A stretch of 64,000 bases of DNA from Spirometra erinaceieuropaei (GCA_902702965.1 CACRXP010000015.1:1-64000); one strand, 5' to 3'. Positions 22,901 to 33,510 are shown, numbered from the stretch's first letter. The notes: generated by a model from the sequence alone, not told the origin. Numbers and translations are program-made.

Positions 22901-23120
22901 TTCCAGGAGCACTGACATACACCCGTGGCCGCAGCCCCAGTTGTCTTCACAGCCCACGCACATTTAGTCATCGTATGGGCCTATTCTACCTCATGCGCCT
23001 CCGTGGAAGTCTGCTGTAGAGCATCGCAGACCAAACTCCACAATCACAAACCTCCCCACCAGATCATACACCACACACGAAACCGTTCCATATCATCCCC
23101 TACAGACACGGAATAGGCAC
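19950..23120 (+). pseudogene. LINE (non-LTR) reverse transcriptase ORF with C-terminal zinc fingers, heavily decayed
   Basis: Fragments of one ORF occur in order across all three plus frames. They are TYRLEDIRASEDNVAVEPQW (about 19.97 kb), NEQICNLLSEKK (20.12), VETNNDLDLLPSL (20.46), DFRDTSIVQIYK (20.66), FMDLTKTLD (RT motif A, 20.93), SRGEQGCVLAPILF (motif B, 21.10), the following DECALNTTTE-like zone (21.29), DDEVAHRIPKASPTFGRS (21.51), a thumb/connection segment, and zinc-finger remnants: RPRIRVVGDLQARC (22.14), CPHCNHTYTSRIPLVGY (22.49), CHRTFISCISLIGHLRI (22.82) and one more. Many frameshifts and stops, plus the 47-N gap, make it inactive. The motif-C YADD box is not intact. The architecture (RT followed by CPHC-type fingers) resembles LINEs abundant in diphyllobothriid tapeworms. 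The endonuclease end is missing or unreadable. Confidence 0.85.
22392..22438. other. assembly gap (47 N)
   Basis: An N run inside the proline/threonine-rich linker of the LINE ORF. Frames that cross it are not reliable. Confidence 0.99.
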
Positions 23121-23580
23121 CTTTTACGTAGGTAAAAAGTGTGTTCTTTGGCGTAACCGAGGCCCAAACCAAGCGGGATCCCTGAGTTCTGTCAATCACT
23201 TCCAAATGGTATTTTATGAGGATCCATTTTTAAGGAGGAGCTTTCACATCTCACAAATCTGGTGCCACAAATGCCACCTTAAGAGGGAGCTAGTGGAATC
23301 CGACTGGCAAACGGAATAGGACACAGTTATCCCATCAGTTGGGAGCCCTCCAAGCCACGAGTGTCCGACATTCGTGATAAGTTAAGAGGAAGTTTACTGT
23401 TTATAGTGAGGTAACTAGGCTTTGGACCGGAGATAGTATGACCTTATTCGCTCCTTTGTAACCTGCAACAGCTGCAAGTCCAAGTCAAGCGGGCGCAAAG
23501 GCTGACATGACACAATAGCCACGTCCGACACTTGGCACCATCAGTGCGACACCGTACCTCCACCGGTTGAATATTAAAAT
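23121..23580 (+). other. probable LINE 3' flank or UTR
   Basis: Stop-rich sequence immediately after the zinc-finger remnants, ending in an AT-rich stretch (ATATTAAAATAAAAAGACC, about 23,570). It may be the 3' untranslated part of the element. The end is not defined by a poly-A tail or target-site duplication that I can see. Confidence 0.3.
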
Positions 23581-24004
23581 AAAAAGACCTATTTGTCTAT
23601 TGTTAGGGTGTTTGTGGTCATACGTCTTCGCTTCTAGCTAAGGTTTCGGCAAGGCCTGAAAACGCGGTTCAGCCAGGAAATGGGGAGGTGCAGCCGCGTC
23701 CAATAGGGGAACGGTGGTAAACAGGGTTTTACGGGTTTGGCTTGCGGAAAGAAGTGAAAATGTGCAAAAACTAGGGAAAAAACGCAGACATTCTAGATAA
23801 ATATGCTAGTTTCTTTTAGTGGGTACTAAAATCCCAGCGTAAGCAGCGCGCGGCGCAAAAATTTACTGTAGGTAACAAGTAAATCAATTCCACGAGGAAT
23901 AGGGGTAGTTGGCCTTCCAGGGTCATCGGAACTAAAGCTCCCAAGAACGTGACCAGCCAGACGTAAGCCGTACATAGAAGTTGTAGGAAGTGGGTACCGA
24001 ATGA

Positions 24005-24090
24005 CTCCCTAACGCTAAACCCCAACACCAAGCACCCTAGCCCTAACCCCTACCCTTAACTGCTAACCCTTAAGCCAGAACCTCAAAGTA
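24005..24090 (+). repeat. degenerate telomere-like (CCCTAA) tract
   Basis: A run of CCCTAACGCTAAACCCCAAC, then CCCTAGCCCTAACCCCTACCC and TAACCCTTAAG. Variants are too frequent for a true telomere. It matches the type seen at 5.6, 27.3, 28.6 and 39.3 kb. Confidence 0.65.
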
Positions 24091-24619
24091 ATTGTGAATC
24101 ATAATCGCTGCAGGCCGCTAAGCACCTCATATTGAAGTTATCCGCAAGTAGTACTACGCCTGCTGAGATCAACAATAGTACGCGTTTCCGAGCTTCACCA
24201 GGATTTTAACCGCTCTATTATTGATATATTCATAAGCTATTTCCGGCGAGACTAAATTCAGAGTATTTTCAAGCTAAAAGGGACTTAAATCCTGCTTTCC
24301 GGAGGTATTTGCTGCGCCATGGACTGCTGGTAATGACGCAGTCATTTGAGAGAAGATTTACTCGAGGACTGTTACTGGCAAAGGCAAGATAGATTGGAAT
24401 TGCCCTTTCTGACTTCTTTGTTGTTGTCGTACAACCAGGTTGCGACACCTGGGTGCTCGAGCGCGTACAATCTGGTCACTCAGTCACTGAGTCAGTGGTT
24501 CTGTCAGTAGGCCACTGGCACACCTCCTGTAGGATGCGATCGGGGTTATTCAAAGTCACGTTGGAGGGACATCCGCTGATCTATTTGGATTGCGAAGAGC
24601 ATGTACACGATTGATTTAT

Positions 24620-24672
24620 GTCTAGGATCTCGAACTAAGGCCCTCGCTAGGTGGCCAGAACGCTAGGCCGGG
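24620..24672 (-). mobile_element. possible tRNA-derived fragment
   Basis: On the minus strand, GGCCTAGCGTTCTGGCCACC is followed by CTAGCGAGGGCCTTAGTTCGAGATCC. The latter has a B-box-like TTCGA core (consensus GGTTCGANTCC). The head and anticodon arm are not recognisable. It could be a SINE relic or coincidence. Confidence 0.25.
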
Positions 24673-25582
24673 GGGTGTCACGTATGCGCAACTCCAACTG
24701 TAACATATCCCCCCTCATAGGGCGTTAAGCTTTCAGGTTAAGACCCATCTCTGGCTCTGCTATTCCCGTTCGTTTTAGCCTACGCGTTTACTTGACAGTA
24801 GTACTGGCTTTTATCATGACGTTGCTAGGCTCGTGTACTCCTCAGTAAAAACATAAAATAGCCCCTTCTGCCAAACAAACACAACTTCGGTTTAGAGACA
24901 TTTACTATGCTATCTAAAGTCCATATTTTCATGCTCTACTTAAGTCATCCGGGTGCTTGTTGAATGAATACAAGCGCGCCGAAATCACTGCTAAATTTTA
25001 CCTTGGCTGGCTAGGATCTTTTCCGATGAACTATCATCAGACATCCATATGTGCTCCCAGCTGTCTTCCGGAATAAGGCAGTTTGTAAAGTCAGAAGTTC
25101 GAACTACTGTAGCTGGAAGTGTAATTGTGGCATTTTTTACGTCCTTGACATGGAGAACCCTAGAACCGGGTTGACTTTTCTGGAAGTCCAAAATTTCTCA
25201 CTATGATTAGGGTCAGTAACGATAAGTAGATTTGCAGGCTGAGTTAATTCGCATTCGGGTGGTCTGCGGGCAGTTTTGCATGCGGGAGAAAAAGTACAGA
25301 CTGCGGAATTTTCCGTTCCGTTTTCTTTAATGCAGTTCGGTTTTAATTATACGTAAACTAACTTTTGTTGATGTGTTAATTTCACCAGCATAGACGAGGG
25401 TTTGATTAATTAGATTTTGTGTCGGAGGAGTTTGCAGAGAAAAAAACTTCCTGTGGGCTCTTCTTTTGGCTCTATTGTTGCACATTACCTTCCAGTGCGG
25501 TTCAGGATTAGACTATCAACTTGTTTTGTCTCTGTCTTTTAAAGCAACAGGAAACGGTTCATTATCTGGCAGGGCTGGTTTA

Positions 25583-26516
25583 CAGCAGACGTGTTATCTT
25601 ATGAAATCTTAATTGGGATTCTGAAATGTGTGTCCAATTCGAAAAGACTACTTGATTAGGGTTGTACTGTTAGTTATCTCGCAATAAAATGGTGAAATAT
25701 TCCAGCCACTTCCAGGTGTCGGCTTTCGAACGAGCAGTTATCGACCGTTGCGTGGACTTCATTTCGGAAAAAGCGACTTCTTACTTAGTATGGAACTTTT
25801 CCACTGACGTGTAAAAATATTCCTTCTTTTACCCATTTGGTGGGAAGTCGCGCACTCTTTAGATTTTGTACTTGAAGGGCGAGCATCTTCCAGCTTTAAA
25901 AACTTTCTGAATAGTTTTGAAAACGACTTGCTGTCACACTTGTTTTCAGGGTTTCCGAGCTACAAGGCGTTTGCTTTTCATGCAACAAGGGTCATGCATT
26001 TCTGTATGCTATTATAAAGAGGGCATATGGCACTCAAAAAATGTTGCAATGAATCTGACCGCATCGTCCACTTCATAAGCAGCATTATTAAATGCGCTGA
26101 TGCGCTGCTGTACGACTGGGCATTTCATGGTCTTGAAAAATCTCAAAGAAACTTTTTAAAACCGAAAGATATTATGTCTTCATATATGAAACTTAGAGAA
26201 TGTGTAATTTGCCACAAAATGAGTAAAACAAAAAGTATTTTTGTGCATGTTTCCTGTAAAATATACTTAAATTTATGAAGGCATTGAAAATCAAGGGGAA
26301 AATTTCATTCAACTTAAGTAGTCACTTCCTTCGAAATGTGGTTCATGCAGGTGGTCGATGAGGAGCTCGTTCGAAAATCGGTGCCCCGACGTGACTGGAA
26401 TATTTTAGCATTATGCTGCACGACAACTAATATTACAGTCCTACTTGAGTAATCTTTTAGAGTTGGAAATACATTCGAAAATTTCAGTGAAGATATTATG
26501 AGATAACTCATCTCTA
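25583..26516 (-). mobile_element. Tc1/mariner-like long-palindrome element, copy 3 (degraded)
   Basis: The left end TACAGCAGACGTG, TTATCTTATGAAATC and the right end TATTATGAGATAACTC are an eroded version of the CAGT...CTCATGAAATG terminus. Internal landmarks are intact: AGGGTTGTACTGTTAGTTAT (25,659) and its inverse AACTAATATTACAGTCC (26,426), and ATGAAGGCATTGAAAATCAA (26,274). The central spacer reads in the reverse orientation relative to the 8.2-kb copy (GCATTTCATGGTCTTGAAAA), so the copy sits on the minus strand. TA flanks are not clearly preserved. The 83-codon plus frame at 26,027-26,278 lies wholly in the repeat. Confidence 0.72.
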
Positions 26517-26517
26517 C

Positions 26518-26931
26518 AGGCAGGACACAGGATTAGGAATTCCCGGTAATACATGTGGTCTTATGCCGAATTTTGGGAAAATAAGGGTTGGGGTTGAGAC
26601 AGAGAAACAGTCATTCCTTCCGGAATTTAGCAAAGAACTCCTGCATTACGGGGAGGGGGAGTTCCAATTCCCCAATCTCGTTGGAGGCTGGCTACATAAA
26701 CGATCTCTGTTCACTATCGCATCAGAATAACGCATTTTCTGAGGTGAATCATGTATGTCAGATTGTACACCTGAGGCCATATCTGACTTCATGGGAGACC
26801 GCTAAATGCTCTCTTGGGGATTTTTAGCAGTCACTGGACGCCTATCACCTGCAACTAATGCATCTCCTTTTAACAACTTACAGTATACATGGGGTGGGGA
26901 TTGAATTAGCCGTTCTCTTTATTATACTAAA
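26518..26931. other. no recognised feature
   Basis: Spacer of about 410 bp between two palindromic elements. A 79-codon plus frame (26,588-26,827) has no motif that I recognise. Confidence 0.4.
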
Positions 26932-26933
26932 TA

Positions 26934-28258
26934 CAGTACGTGGGCTAACTCATAAAATGCCAGCCGAAATTCCGAAGTGCGTTTTCGTAATGCCGGCATT
27001 CGAGCGAACTTCTTTCCAATTGCATGTAAAACTATACTCTGTAAAAAATGACTACATACGTAGCATGCAATTTTCCATTGATTTTCGACGCCCTTAAAAA
27101 CTCAATTATATTTCACAGGAAACATGCATACAAATATTCATTCTTTTGCTCATTCGGTAGAAAATTACGTCTTCTTCCAATTGTATACTCGAAAATAGGG
27201 TATAATTCGGTTTTCGGCTAGATCGCAGTTGGTAGCCAGGAATGGGGAAGCGGACGCGACCTTAATTTTAACCCTAACCTCAACCTTAAAGGTTAACCGT
27301 TAACCTTAACGGCAACCCTAGCCCTAACCCTAACCGAAATCGTAGACGCAACCGCAGCCCTTAGACATAGCCGTAACTGGAAACCCTAACCGCAATAATG
27401 GAACCTAATCCTACGCTCAACCCCTAATCGTAACCCGAAAACCAAGGCCTTAAGGCATAACCCTAACCCGAAAATCGGAAACCATTAACCGGTACCCCAA
27501 TCCTAACCTCAGACGTAAAACGGAAGCCAAATGGGTCAGATGTGATTATGGAATCCCAAAAAATAGCCCCAGTAAACAAACTCCCCAGCACTCTGTTATA
27601 CGGGTCCTGGCTACCAACTGCGATCTAGCCGTTTCTAATTGTGAGATTTTTTAATACCGTGAAACGGCCGTTCATAAAACGTCATGTCCCTGCATTTACC
27701 TGTGTGGTTTGTAAAGTTAACCATATAGCTCAAATCCACTGCTAAACTTTAGGAACTCCATACGGTCTCCTTTTAAAACTGTAGAGAAATGTATGGTTTT
27801 CCGTACGCGGAAAATATAGGGCTTGTATTTTGGAAACCCTGCATGCAAGTGTAACGGCAGGTCGGGTTAAAAATTATTTAGGATCCGGAAAAGTTCTTAA
27901 AAACCGAATTATACCCTATTTTCGAGTATACAATGGGAAGAAGACGTAATTTTCTACCGAATGAGCAAAAGAATGAATATTTGTATGCATGTTGCCTGCG
28001 AAATATAATTGAGTTTTTAAGGGCGTCGAAAATCAATGGAAAAATGCATGCTAAGTATGTAGTCATTTTTTACAGAATATCGTTTTTGCATGCAACTGGA
28101 AAGAAGTTCGTTCGAATGCCAACATTCCGAGGTAACTGAATTATTATAGAATTGTGTTGCTCGGTGATTAGTTTTACGACCCTACTTAATTAATCTTTTT
28201 GAAACGAAAACGCATTTCGGAATTTCGGTTGACATTGCATGAATTGGCCTACCTACCA
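26934..28258 (+). mobile_element. Tc1/mariner-like long-palindrome element, copy 4, with nested insertion
   Basis: The left end follows TA (26,932-26,933) as CAGTACGTGGGCTAACTCAT. The right end reads GAATTGGCCTACCTACCA before TA (28,259-28,260), with ACTG mutated to ACCA. Arms are inverted copies: GCATGCAATTTTCCATTGAT at 27,062 against ATCAATGGAAAAATGCATGC near 28,032, and CATTCGGTAGAAAATTACG at 27,153 against CGTAATTTTCTACCGAATG near 27,945. It belongs to the CAGTAGGTGGGC subfamily, with the 43.6- and 55.0-kb copies. Its spacer is interrupted at 27,215-27,631 by another element. Removing that leaves about 0.91 kb, close to its relatives. Confidence 0.85.
27215..27631. mobile_element. 417-bp element with perfect 27-bp terminal inverted repeats around telomere-like DNA, nested in copy 4
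   Basis: The ends 27,215-27,241 (CGGCTAGATCGCAGTTGGTA...) and 27,605-27,631 (...TACCAACTGCGATCTAGCCG) are exact inverted complements over 27 bp. The interior holds degenerate CCCTAA-type tracts (CCCTAACCTCAACC, GCCCTAACCCTAACCG, CATAACCCTAACCCG), many spaced with AACCGTAAC variants. It interrupts the otherwise continuous motif ATTCGGTTTT / GTTTCTAATTGTGAG, which is uninterrupted at 43.97 kb, so it is a later insertion. I cannot identify a convincing target-site duplication; the flanks are T-rich (TTTT and TTT). No coding capacity. Confidence 0.8.
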
Positions 28259-28544
28259 TATTAATTGGTTTTTCTGCCGATGCGAGTTTCTAAGACACAC
28301 AGCAGTTAATTGAGGACTCATTAAAGTGTGCACCCTATGACAGCATCATGATAGTTCCATTAGTTCGACAATGTATCTGCACCGAACGAATTTTACTCTA
28401 GTGTCACAGTTTACTGGATATAACCGTTCCCGGTTTTACCAGTCACTCTTATAATCATCCTTGTCTGGTGGGGGGGGGACATCTCCTGCTCCTGATCATA
28501 GTTCACTAAAGCGAACTCGGTTGCGCACGGGATTGAGGAGCCCC

Positions 28545-28680
28545 TCGTATTACAGGTGACCCTGCCCTAAATTCCAGGGGGTTAGGGCTGGGTAAGTGCT
28601 AGGATTAAGGGTGAGTTAGGACACCGCAATATGAACCGCCCCAGAACATGATCCGAGGTCACCCCTAGTACCAGGGGACT
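28545..28680 (-). repeat. telomere-like repeat unit with shared lead-in
   Basis: The lead-in TTACAGGTGACCCTGCCC, TAAATTCCAGGGGG (28,553-28,585) repeats that at 5,577, then GGTTAGGGCTGGG and TAGGATTAAGGGTGAGTTAGG follow. The telomere-like part is in TTAGGG orientation here but CCCTAA orientation at 5.6 kb, so the unit may itself contain both, or be rearranged. Confidence 0.5.
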
Positions 28681-29159
28681 ATCCATATTCCCGTGCTTGA
28701 ACGAGTAATCTATCCTTTTCTCCCAGACTTTCATATTCTTTGGGAATGACAGGAAGCAAGAAAGAGGTCCAGTTAGTTAAGGTGATTGTACTTGCATTGC
28801 TGGCTTGTCTGGCTTGATTAGAATTTGCACACTTTACAATCGCGAGTCTTTGTTCACTAAGGACGTTAGACTGTCTGGATGCTGATTCACTGTTCCCTTC
28901 TTGTGGAAAGAGGGAGATGGTTGAGAATGCCCCAACATCTCTCTCTTCCAAGACTTGAGAAAAGTGGATCCAGTTGACAGGTCAGTTCGCTTTGGGCCCA
29001 CTCAAAGAGGATTCAGAGAAAAGGCTAGGTCTTTGCTGAATGCTCGAGCTAACATCGTGATAGAAAAACTGGAGTAGGACTGATATACATAAAGACACAA
29101 TTCGTTTCTCGGCCTACAGTACGTGATCTAACCCAAGAGATGTGATGACGGGAACTTAG
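28681..29159. other. no recognised feature
   Basis: A 90-codon minus frame (28,679-28,951) shows no recognised domain. Confidence 0.4.
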
Positions 29160-30400
29160 ATGATCTTTTCTGGGTACAAAAAATGCGCTTTATGCCTGTT
29201 CATTTAGCTCCTTCAGAAAAATACTATCTTTCCTGCAGCATATGTGAAAAAGTAGTTTTATAGAACAAAGTGTTTAAATATTTGAACGAAGTCTATGCCC
29301 CTATGTATTCGGGTAATTGTCTACGTTACTAGCTGTCTTAGAAATAATTTGCGCATCCGAGCGTGTTTTCCTTTGAGGTGAGAATACTTTAACCAAGCAG
29401 AAGTTATCACATTTGAAAACTGTTTTTTTTGTCCTGTCTAAATCAGCTGAAACAAGATGTGAGAAAACAGGTTATCTTTAAAAACCAGACGCTTTATTAA
29501 TTTTTGCAAGTCGAGTACGTCAATATGTGTGGTTTTGTGCCCCAAAATGCGGTAAAAAACTCCTAAAGACAATCGTTTGTTTTAACATGGCGAGGCTGAA
29601 CTGTCATGTCCGAATACACCATAAACAACGGTGAAAGCGCCCATCATCAAATGACCAGTTTAATCTTTAAGCGCACGGTAAGATACTTTTTTGCGTGGTT
29701 TTCTTTCTGTTAACACGTGATCTGAAACGGATCCGGTGGAGCTTAGCAGTTTGACAAATGCGTCACTATTTATTTGTCCACTGTTCCATGCATTAACAAT
29801 CGTATAGCAGGACCTAATAGTAAGCAAAAATAACGAAAATAGCCCCACTATAAAGAAGATTGTAAGCTCTTTTGTTTGCGGAAGAAAGCATTCGCATTTT
29901 TCGGGGAAGTAAAACAGCTGACCAAAAAGTTCCCCTTTTTTCTTGAATTTACCTTGGAAAATAGGTGAAATCTGTAGACATCCGTCGATGAACCACCGTG
30001 TTAACGTTCTTTTTTTAAAGAAGTACATTATTGTGAAGGTACTTCGCTACTGACTTTCGTTGTGAACGTTCATTCTTCGGTAATGAGGTTTTATGTTTGG
30101 GCGAGTCTTCAACTGTGGCCCAAACGCTCATTTACATATAAAGAAATGCTCAAAATTTAATTATTTCCGTAAATGCTTTCAAGAGATATCTTTTTTTTGA
30201 AGGTTCTGATAAACGCTCAGCATACATCCCATCATTTTCGGTAGTCAATTAAAAACACTGAAAAGCACCAAATATTTACTGATATTTCAAGGAAACTCTA
30301 AACCTCAGCGGCCCCCGCCATTTAGAGAAGATACACATTAAGTTTACGAAAGGAAAGTCCTTTTGATGCACAGAAAGGGTATGCTAACGATTTTATCTGC
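29160..30400 (+). repeat. unnamed interspersed repeat 'family A', copy 2
   Basis: Colinear with 32.24-33.3 kb: AAAACCAGACGCTTTATTAAT (29,481) against AAAACCAGAGGTTTTATCAAT; TTTTGTGCCCCAAAATGC (29,532) against TTTGGTGCCCTAAAG; GACCAAAAAGTTCCCC (29,919) against GACCAAAAGTGTC; GTTTGGGCGAGTCTTCAACTG (30,095) against GTTTGAGTTGGTCTTCAAA; AAACACTGAAAAGCACC (30,252) against AAGCACTGAAAATC. Spacing between anchors agrees within a few tens of bases over about 800 bp. The 122-codon minus frame 29,660-30,028 has a hydrophobic stretch (FFIVGLFSLFLLTI) but lies inside the repeat and is not conserved in the other copy. Confidence 0.55.
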
Positions 30401-30895
30401 TTGTCTAATTCGAACTAAGTAGGTTGACGACCTTTGGAGATTATGAAGTCGGGATTACGTAAAAGTAAACTGGGCCATAAAAAGAGGCATCGGTGGTGCT
30501 TGGTCGTTATCTTTTTTACCTTACTGCGAAATCTCTCAGCATGCCCTACCGCGGTGATAGCACCTGTGGGAGATTATTTGCGAGCGATCTGCACGTGGAC
30601 AGAGGGGGTACATCGTAATGACAGTACGGTTAATCTGTAGCACATTCATACTAATAGGGAACTACTCAGAAGAAAGTGGAGGGAGAGCGGGACAGAACGG
30701 TCTAAAGAAGGAATGATGACATTTTTCGTCGAATAATTAAAAGGCGTCATCGTTGTCTCGTTAGAGTTTACAATGTGAACATGTTCCAGCGCTACTTTCG
30801 ACCCCGAATAGGTAACATGAATATGTACGCTATTGACATTAATCAACAGAAGGTCGTAGAAAAAATAATTTTACCTAGAGGGGTATAACTTGGCT
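30401..30895. other. no recognised feature
   Basis: Short overlapping frames on both strands; nothing supportable. Confidence 0.4.
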
Positions 30896-31098
30896 TAAGG
30901 ACATATGAGTAGAAATTCATCTCTCTGGAAGTCTGTTTATTTTTTAGATACGGGTTCATTTTTATACAAGTCGAGGGACGGATTCTAAACTGCCCTAAGG
31001 ACATATGAGTAGAAATTCATCTCTCTGGAAGTCTGTTTATTTTTTAGATACGGGTTCATTTTTATACAAGTCGAGGGACGGATTCTAAACTGCCCTAA
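30896..31098 (+). repeat. perfect 100-bp tandem duplication
   Basis: The segment beginning TAAGGACATATGAGTAGAAA at 30,896 recurs at 30,996 with no difference that I can see. It continues to TGCCCTAA at 31,091-31,098, giving two copies at exactly 100-bp period. Amid old, diverged repeats, this identity implies a recent duplication or an assembly artefact. Confidence 0.97.
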
Positions 31099-31375
31099 AG
31101 AGTTCTTGAAGACCCTGCAATGATAAGAACTTTAAAGAACCATTCCGTCTTTCAGTTTGGAGTCCCATCAACTAGCGGTGATAAGCCTTTCTCATGATCG
31201 ACTGAAAGAATCGAAGATACCAACGTGATTCGAAGATGTTTTAACGACGCCTCTGTACTTACTGGTTTGTAAAAAGAGCCCTTTTGAAGAACTATAGGCT
31301 TGTTCCTCAATCGATCGCGGCCTCAAGTTACAAAAGGGTAAGCGTGTTTAATAACCTGATCGGTGAAAGCAATTT
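31099..31375. other. no recognised feature
   Basis: No feature supported between the tandem duplication and the SINE. Confidence 0.4.
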
Positions 31376-31377
31376 CA

Positions 31378-31550
31378 AAATAGTGGATATTCGGGATCGT
31401 AACCGACAGAACAACGAGCCCGTGGCTTTGCGGTAGAACATTCGACCCAATGACCCAATTGTTCAAAACCTGGGGTTGAGTATGGCTGGCCAGGGACAGC
31501 CACTAAGGCAGAAATGGCTGTTGCAATCTTCCTTGTCATTTTCGGTATTC
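31378..31550 (+). mobile_element. tRNA-related SINE, copy 3 (degraded)
   Basis: The lead-in GATATTCGGGATCGTAACC, GACAGAACAACG matches the rc of 60,185-60,205. It is followed by GAGCCCGTGGCTTTGCGG, where the A box is eroded, and GAGTATGGCTGGCCAGG. The tail GAAATGGCTGTTGCAATCTTCC, TTGTCATTTTCGGTA matches the family 3' tail. The B box is lost (ACCTGGGGTTGAG), so this copy is unlikely to be transcribed by polymerase III. Confidence 0.6.
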
Positions 31551-31599
31551 CTTTAGGCATATACATGACAGTTTAACCGCCGTTCCCGCCGATGTCTAC

Positions 31600-31845
31600 C
31601 GTGTGCTCCAAAACAGGGTGAGAGCAGGGACGATGACTTGCGCGCGAGCCAGTTTATAGTGATAGTAGACTGGCGCAGCCTCTACCGCACTCCCTCCCCA
31701 GCCGTCACCTGAAACCGGCGTCAAGAAGACCGAAGGCGGGGGAGGGCACAGGTGGCTGACACGACAAAAACCCGCATCCAGGAGTACCACCACACCCCCT
31801 GGTTCGCAAAAAACACTTGACCAGGACTTTAACAAATAAAAATGG
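31600..31845 (+). repeat. unnamed repeat 'family B', copy 3
   Basis: Landmarks in the order seen at 13.75 kb: GTGTGCTCC, GGGTGAGAGCAGGGACGATG, ACTTGCGCGCGAG, TTTATAGTGATAGTAGACTGG, ACCGCACTCCCTCCCC, GTCAAGAAGACCGAAGGCGG, and the CCCCTGGTTCGC...TTGACCAGGACTTTAAC end. It lies about 50 bp downstream of a SINE copy. A 79-codon minus frame and the plus frame starting 31,817 are repeat-derived. Confidence 0.65.
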
Positions 31846-32239
31846 GTCAGAAAGAGTAGATGATGAAATGAGTCACTGGGTAAACATGCTCACGGCCCCT
31901 GTACGCAGCGGGAGTGAAAGCGCATCTAGCGGTAGAGAATCAGGTTCCAGAGAACTGCCAGCACACACCAGGCCTCCAGAGCCTCCGGAACCATGGAATA
32001 GGAGACGCACACAATCCCTAAATCCCTACAACACACACAGCAGCATATACAGTACGTGACCAATCTCATGAAATCTGATAACGAAAACTGATGGGAGAAT
32101 TTCTGGACGTCTTTAGCATTGCACACTTCGTTCGCTCATCCACATCCCTCAATGAAATGCCCTTTTCTTGTGCAGAAATTGTGTTTACGCAATTACATCA
32201 GGCCAGATGTTAGTAAATTTTAGCGAAAATGGACGTTGG
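31846..32239. other. no recognised feature
   Basis: An 80-codon plus frame (31,817-32,059) rich in S, R, P and E overlaps the end of the repeat. No domain recognised. Confidence 0.4.
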
Positions 32240-33510
32240 AATATATTCGTGCAATTTCCTATGCTAATACATGTCCTAGACTACGGTTAGGGATCTGACC
32301 GATTCTTTCATTGGAAGGATAGTAATTGACCTGCGAGAGTTTTAATAAACAGATTTAGCCGAACTTGACAATTTACATTATGTCCGATGTTAACCGAGGT
32401 AATTGACCTGCTAACACAAAGGTTAGTTTAAGAAAACCAGAGGTTTTATCAATTCCTACATGCCAAATTAGCAGACTTGTGCGATTTGGTGCCCTAAAGA
32501 ACAATAATAACGCAAAAGGAGATTCCTTCGCTTAAATGGGCTGAAGTTGTTTTGCCGTTTGGAAAATTCTACCTGGTGTCACATAGATAACCACCACGGA
32601 GTGGTCATTTCCAGTTTTGAACATATGTCACACTACTTGTCGTGTAGTTCTGTTTCCGTGCATAGCTTGTTCAGAAATAGAACGAGCAAAACATTAAAAA
32701 TTTCAGCAAAATACCAGTATTTATACGGGCGCTCTGCCGTGCATTCATAATCGAGAACGGAGTCTAAAAGCGAGCAAGAATAGTGGAAATGGCCTCAATG
32801 TACAGAGGAAGGCATGTTCTTACGTTTACGGTAGAAAATTTTTACTATTGATTAGGCATGTGAAAGAAACGACCAAAAGTGTCAAATTTTTCTTGGACAC
32901 ACCATACAAAAATGCAAAGTACACAGAGACCCGTCAACGATGCGCAGTAATAAAGCACTTCCTAAAGAGGTAACTTATTAAGGAAAGTTTTCTTATTGAT
33001 CGAAGGCATATTCGTTGGTGCCTTTCGCTGTGGAGAGCCATTTTTCTCGAAAATGAAGTTTGGTGTTTGAGTTGGTCTTCAAATATGACCCAAACGACCA
33101 TCTTGGTGAAAAGGAGCGCCCGAAAACTCATTAATTCGGTAAATACCTTCAAGAACAAACTTATTTCATAGGTCTCAATAGACGGGTAATCAAGAGTCTG
33201 TCTTTATGGACGATCGGGTGAAAGCACTGAAAATCATTCAGTATTCAGCAGTATTTCGAGGCCGATTTGAAACTCAACGTAATCCAAAACGAAGGAAAAG
33301 TAGTAATTACTTTTACGGAAGAAAATTTCTCTCTATAAACACAAAATGGTACGCTGACAATCACGCCTGTCAGTTCTACTTAAATTTATTAAGCACCGAT
33401 CGGCCTCATGGCATATCACTTTATGGACACATTTGCTCCTACGACGTCCCCATCGGTGAAATCAAGCAAAATCCAGCTTATCTTGTTGAACCCCATCCCA
33501 GTTAACTTAA
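32240..33510 (+). repeat. unnamed interspersed repeat 'family A', copy 3
   Basis: See copies at 4.3 and 29.2 kb for anchors. The distal part has a 99-codon plus frame (33,206-33,505) that starts MDDRVKALKIIQYSAVF and ends TDRPHG...VPIGEIKQNP. The last segment echoes DRPSDKRP...VPVCEIK at 5.36 kb at the protein level despite diverged DNA. Either the family once encoded protein or the resemblance follows from shared nucleotide ancestry. The internal motif TTTTACGG(T/A)AGAAAATTT occurs twice in this copy (about 32,824 and 33,309). Confidence 0.55.

Larger units (their letters stand above)
23600..25580. other. mostly unassigned
   Basis: It includes a telomere-like tract at 24,005-24,090 and a tRNA-like fragment near 24,630, both listed separately. 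A nested CACTGAGT/ACTCAGT motif at 24,478-24,494 is short. No gene was recognised. Confidence 0.4.

Noticed and set aside
27245..27520. A chromosome end or true telomere
   Set aside because: The hexamers are degenerate, only a few hundred bases long, bounded by inverted repeats and embedded in another transposon.
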